Assembly (NCBI GenBank): GCA_934663595.1
Contig: CAKUKM010000020.1
Location: 1 to 39,793, forward strand
Length of the DNA stretch: 39,793 nucleotides
Direction of reading: 5' to 3'
DNA from: an uncultured Clostridia bacterium
GTDB taxonomy: Bacteria; Bacillota; Clostridia; Christensenellales; Aristaeellaceae
Within the stretch, counting starts at the first letter, position 1, and every line of letters begins with the position of its first letter. Positions 35,987 to 39,793 of this stretch are shown here, one piece after another. Under the pieces are notes generated by a model. It ran no database searches and had not been told where the DNA came from. It was given only the letters and a program-made list of their open reading frames with translations. A program made the position numbers and the translations under genes.

Positions 35987-38900
35987 TCAGAAATCGTCGT
36001 CCAGGCTCGGATCGTCGCCCAGATCCATCTCGTCGAAGTCGAACCGCTCTTCCTCCGGCACGACCTCTTCCTCTTCGACCAGCGCCTCCGGCGTGACCTT
36101 CGGCACGAGCTCGTCCTTGAATTCGCTGTCGGTGGCGTAGATATCGTCCTCCAGCTCGCGAATCTCGATCTCGTTCTGATTTTCGTCCAGCACGCGGACG
36201 TCCAGCGCCAGCGACTGAAGCTCCTTGAGCAGAACCTTAAACGATTCCGGCACGCCCGGGTTCGGGATGTTCATGCCCTTTACGATCGCCTCGTAGGTCT
36301 TGACGCGGCCGATCGTATCGTCGGACTTGACGGTCAGAATCTCCTGCAGCACGTGGCTCGCGCCGTAGGCCTCGAGCGCCCAGACTTCCATTTCGCCGAA
36401 TCTCTGGCCGCCGAACTGCGCCTTGCCGCCGAGCGGCTGCTGCGTGATCAGGCTGTACGGGCCGGTCGAGCGCGCATGAATCTTGTCGTCGACCAGGTGA
36501 TGCAGCTTGAGGTAATACATATAGCCCACGGTAACGGGGTTGTCGAAGCGGTCGCCGGTGCGGCCGTCGTACAGCCAGAGCTTGCCGGTGGGGTTGATGC
36601 CGATCTTGCTGAACTGAATGGTCGGTCTGCCCTTCTCGTCGTAGAGCGGGCCGTCCTCCTTCTCCGCCGCCATGCGCAGCATTTCGATGATGTCCTCATC
36701 GCGCGCACCGTCGAAGCACGGAGTGGCGACGCGCCAGCCCAGCGCCTTCGCCGCCAGGCCCAGATGCACCTCCAGAACCTGACCGATATTCATTCGAGAC
36801 GGAACGCCCAGCGGATTCAGAACGATATCCAGCGGCGTGCCGTCGGCGAGGAACGGCATATCCTCTTCCGGAAGCACGCGGGACACAACGCCCTTGTTGC
36901 CGTGGCGGCCGGCCATCTTGTCGCCGACCTGAATCTTTCTCTTCTGCGCGATATACACGCGAACCATCTGATTGACGCCCGGGGCGAGCTCGTCGCGATT
37001 CTCGCGGGTGAAGATCTTCACATCCACGATGATGCCGAATTCGCCGTGCGGCACGCGCAGCGACGTATCGCGCACCTCGCGCGCCTTGTCGCCAAAGATG
37101 GCGCGCAGCAGGCGCTCCTCGGCCGTGAGCTCGGTTTCGCCCTTCGGCGTGACCTTGCCGACGAGGATATCGTTTGCGCGCACCTCCGCGCCGATGCGGA
37201 TGATGCCGCGCTCGTCCAGATCGCGCAGCGTGTCGTCGGAATTGCCGGGGATATCGCGGGTGATTTCCTCCGGCCCGAGCTTCGTGTCGCGCGCCTCGGA
37301 CTCGTATTCCTCGATATGGATCGAGGTGTACATATCTTCCTTTACGAGGCGCTCAGACAGCAGAACCGCGTCCTCGTAGTTGTAGCCTTCCCAGGTCATG
37401 AAGCCAATCAGCGCGTTGCGGCCGAGCGAGATTTCGCCCTGATCCGTAGACGGGCCGTCCGCGATCGGCTGGCGCGCGCGCACCGCTTCGCCCTCCGACA
37501 CGATCGGATGCTGGTTGATGCAGGTGCCCTGGTTGGAGCGCACGAACTTCTGCAGATGGTAGGGGTGATCCACGCCGTCGTTATCGCGAATGACGATTTC
37601 GTCGGCGGTCACGCGCCTGACCACGCCGTCCTCGCGCGCCAGCAGCACCACGCCGGAATCGCACGCGGCTTTGTATTCAATGCCGGTGCCGACGATCGGC
37701 GCTTCGGGAACGAGCAGCGGAACCGCCTGGCGCTGCATGTTCGAGCCCATCAGCGCGCGGTTTGCGTCGTCGTTCTCCAGGAACGGAATCATGCCGGTGG
37801 CGACGGAAATCAGCTGGCGGGGCGACACGTCGATATAATCGACCTTGCCGGCCTCGACCTCGATGATCTCGTCGCGGCGGCGCACGGTCACGCGATCGTG
37901 GACGAAATGCTTGTCCTCGGTCAGCGGCTCGTTCGCCTGCGCGATGATGTAGCGGTCCTCTTCATCGGCGGTCATGTAGTCGATTTCGTCGGTCACGCAG
38001 CCGGTTTCCCGGTCGATGCGGCGATAGGGCGCCTCGATGAAGCCGTATTCGTTGATGCGCGCATACGTGGCCAGCGAGCCGATCAGACCGATGTTCGGGC
38101 CTTCAGGCGTCTCGATCGGGCAGATGCGCGAATAGTGGGAATAGTGAACGTCTCGAACGGCGAACGACGCGCGCTCGCGGTTCAGGCCGCCCGGGCCCAG
38201 CGCGGACAGACGGCGCTTATGCGTCAGCTCCGCCAGCGGGTTCGGCTGATCCATGAACTGCGACAGCTGCGAGGAGCCGAAGAATTCCTTGATCGCCGCG
38301 GAAACGGGGCGGATATTGATCAGATCCTGGGGCTTGACCTTCTCCGGGTCCTGCGTCGCCATGCGCTCGCGCACGGTGCGCTCCAGGCGGGAAAGGCCCA
38401 CGCGGATCTGGTTCTGCAGAAGCTCGCCCACGCTGCGCAGGCGGCGATTGCCCAGATGGTCGATGTCGTCGCATTCGCCGATGCCATAGAACAGGCCGAA
38501 CTGATACGACACGGACGCGATGATATCGTCCCTCAGCACGTGCTTGGGCGAAAGCGCCTTACTCGCCTCGCGCAGCGCCTGATTCAGCGGCACGCCGTCC
38601 TTGCGCACGGTCTCGATCGCCGCAATCAGGCTCGGCAGATGCACGCGCTCATGGAAGGAAACGCAGCTCTCGTCGTACTGCTCGTACAGCTCCGGCGCGT
38701 AGCTCTGCATAAACGGCTTCAAATAGCCGAAATTGTTGCCGATGACGCGGAAGGTCTTGTCCTCCACCTGCACCAGCACCTCGTTGACGCCGGCGTTCTG
38801 GATATTCTCCGCCTGCTCGCGGGAGATCTCTTCGCCCGCCGTCGCGAGCACCTCGCCGGTATAGGGACTTACGACGTCCTCCGCCGCAACGCGGCCCGCG

Positions 38901-39784
38901 ATGCGCAGCGACAATGCGAGCTTCTTGTTGTACTTATAGCGGCCGACATACGCAAGATCGTATCTCTTCGGATCAAACAGCAGCGCCTCGAAGAAATTCG
39001 TCGCGCTCTCGACGCTCAGCGGCTCGCCCGGACGGAGCTTTGCGTAAATCTCCGTCAGCGCCTGATCGCGGCGGTTGGCGTACCTCTCGGTGCCGTCCTG
39101 CTTGACCTGCGGCGTATCGCGCTTGATCGTCTCCTTCACGCGCTCGTCGGTGCCGAACTTTTCGAAGATTTCGTCGTCGGTCTGAATGTCCATCGCGCGC
39201 AGCAGCACCGTTACCGGCAGCTTTCTCGCGCGGTCGATGCGCGCAAACACCACGCCGTTGGTATCGGTTTCATACTCGATCCACGCGCCGCGGTTCGGAA
39301 TCATCTGCGACGAATACAGCGCCATGCCGGTCTTGTCGATCGCCTTGGAATAGTAAACGCCCGGCGAACGCACCAGCTGCGATACGACGACGCGCTCCGC
39401 GCCGTTGATGATAAACGTGCCGTGCTCGGTCATCAGCGGGAAATCGCCCATGAAGACCTTGGATTCCTTGACCTCGTGGGTCTCGCGGTTGGTCAGACGC
39501 ACCGTTACATACAGGGAGGCCGCGAACGTCGTGTCGCGCTCCTTGCACTTCTCCACCGTGTACTTCGGCGTCTCGTCCAGCGAATAATCCACGAACTCGA
39601 GGTACATATTCTTGCTGAAGTCCTCGATCGGGGACGCGTCCGCAAGCGCTTCGCGCAGGCCGTCCTTCAGGAAGCTCCGGTAGGAATTCTTCTGAACCTC
39701 AATCAGATCGGGTACTGCCAGCGCCTCTTCAATGCGGGCAAAACTCATTCGCGTGCGCTTGCCCATTTGCACCGGATGAACCAT
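35987..39784 (-). CDS. rpoB: DNA-directed RNA polymerase subunit beta
   Basis: Core RNA polymerase subunit, 1265 aa, complete within the window. The start MVHPVQMGKRTRMSFARIEEAL matches the conserved Clostridia N-terminus, so the ATG at 39784 is kept even though only a GAAGG lies close upstream. The rifampicin region (about residues 500-530) reads SSQLSQFMDQ...THKRRLSALGPGG, without the common resistance substitutions. GRHGNKGVVSRVLPEEDMPFL and KFGGQRFGEMEVWALEAYGA-type C-terminal motifs are present (here AQFGGQRFGEMEVWALE). The C-terminus is a long acidic tail (EEEEVVPEEERFDFDEMDLGDDPSLDDDF). Upstream genes lie beyond the window. Confidence 0.98.
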   Translation of the reverse strand: MVHPVQMGKRTRMSFARIEEALAVPDLIEVQKNSYRSFLKDGLREALADASPIEDFSKNMYLEFVDYSLDETPKYTVEKCKERDTTFAASLYVTVRLTNRETHEVKESKVFMGDFPLMTEHGTFIINGAERVVVSQLVRSPGVYYSKAIDKTGMALYSSQMIPNRGAWIEYETDTNGVVFARIDRARKLPVTVLLRAMDIQTDDEIFEKFGTDERVKETIKRDTPQVKQDGTERYANRRDQALTEIYAKLRPGEPLSVESATNFFEALLFDPKRYDLAYVGRYKYNKKLALSLRIAGRVAAEDVVSPYTGEVLATAGEEISREQAENIQNAGVNEVLVQVEDKTFRVIGNNFGYLKPFMQSYAPELYEQYDESCVSFHERVHLPSLIAAIETVRKDGVPLNQALREASKALSPKHVLRDDIIASVSYQFGLFYGIGECDDIDHLGNRRLRSVGELLQNQIRVGLSRLERTVRERMATQDPEKVKPQDLINIRPVSAAIKEFFGSSQLSQFMDQPNPLAELTHKRRLSALGPGGLNRERASFAVRDVHYSHYSRICPIETPEGPNIGLIGSLATYARINEYGFIEAPYRRIDRETGCVTDEIDYMTADEEDRYIIAQANEPLTEDKHFVHDRVTVRRRDEIIEVEAGKVDYIDVSPRQLISVATGMIPFLENDDANRALMGSNMQRQAVPLLVPEAPIVGTGIEYKAACDSGVVLLAREDGVVRRVTADEIVIRDNDGVDHPYHLQKFVRSNQGTCINQHPIVSEGEAVRARQPIADGPSTDQGEISLGRNALIGFMTWEGYNYEDAVLLSERLVKEDMYTSIHIEEYESEARDTKLGPEEITRDIPGNSDDTLRDLDERGIIRIGAEVRANDILVGKVTPKGETELTAEERLLRAIFGDKAREVRDTSLRVPHGEFGIIVDVKIFTRENRDELAPGVNQMVRVYIAQKRKIQVGDKMAGRHGNKGVVSRVLPEEDMPFLADGTPLDIVLNPLGVPSRMNIGQVLEVHLGLAAKALGWRVATPCFDGARDEDIIEMLRMAAEKEDGPLYDEKGRPTIQFSKIGINPTGKLWLYDGRTGDRFDNPVTVGYMYYLKLHHLVDDKIHARSTGPYSLITQQPLGGKAQFGGQRFGEMEVWALEAYGASHVLQEILTVKSDDTIGRVKTYEAIVKGMNIPNPGVPESFKVLLKELQSLALDVRVLDENQNEIEIRELEDDIYATDSEFKDELVPKVTPEALVEEEEVVPEEERFDFDEMDLGDDPSLDDDF

Positions 39785-39793
39785 ACCTTCAAT

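Overview
The window looks like chromosomal DNA of a GC-rich Gram-positive Clostridia-type bacterium, probably an uncultured gut lineage. The evidence is two T-box leaders, several textbook TTGACA-17-TATAAT promoters, a 443-residue class I glutamine synthetase, a 1191-residue RpoC of Firmicutes type, LplB/YtcP-type sugar permeases with no ATPase encoded beside them, and a gut-style set of glycosidases. Lineage below the class level is inference. I see no insertion sequences, tRNA or rRNA genes, CRISPR arrays or phage genes.

Layout. (1) 1-5358, nitrogen and amide metabolism: glnA on the minus strand, with a string of hairpins downstream and a terminator-like hairpin in its 5' leader, lies divergent to asnB-pyrG. 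asnB has an asparagine-specific T-box leader (specifier AAC). (2) 5371-12140: two tandem, paralogous three-gene ABC importers (binding protein, permease, ATPase). The second is preceded by a T-box with specifier UGG, so it is read as the tryptophan transporter trpXYZ. The first is preceded by a 52-codon leader peptide with four consecutive Tyr codons flanked by Phe codons, a terminator and a perfectly complementary antiterminator. This is the architecture of ribosome-mediated attenuation and is the most striking item in the window; it suggests a tyrosine/phenylalanine importer. (3) 12163-15530: a TetR regulator, ABC-2 exporter, small lipoprotein and GNAT acetyltransferase in one tight operon. 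(4) 15583-20363: a GH78 alpha-L-rhamnosidase and a GH42 beta-galactosidase, separated by a strong terminator. (5) 20408-21740: a small unrecognised protein and a TtcA-like tRNA thiolation enzyme. (6) 21790-32159: an AraC regulator divergent to a carbohydrate locus, GH2 - two permeases - binding protein - GH2. The two GH2 enzymes are paralogues of identical length (963 aa) on either side of the transporter. (7) 32304-39784, minus strand: rpoB-rpoC, closed by a strong terminator.

How the genes fit together. The left third is devoted to sensing and balancing glutamine, asparagine and aromatic amino acids, and most of its operons carry their own cis-acting RNA switch (a glnA leader hairpin, two T-boxes and a leader-peptide attenuator). 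The right-centre is oligosaccharide use: oligomers are imported by the LplB/YtcP-type transporter and degraded in the cytoplasm by GH2, GH42 and GH78 enzymes, none of which has a signal peptide. Positions of catalytic residues were counted by hand from the sequence. Family assignments rest on recognised motifs, not on database searches.
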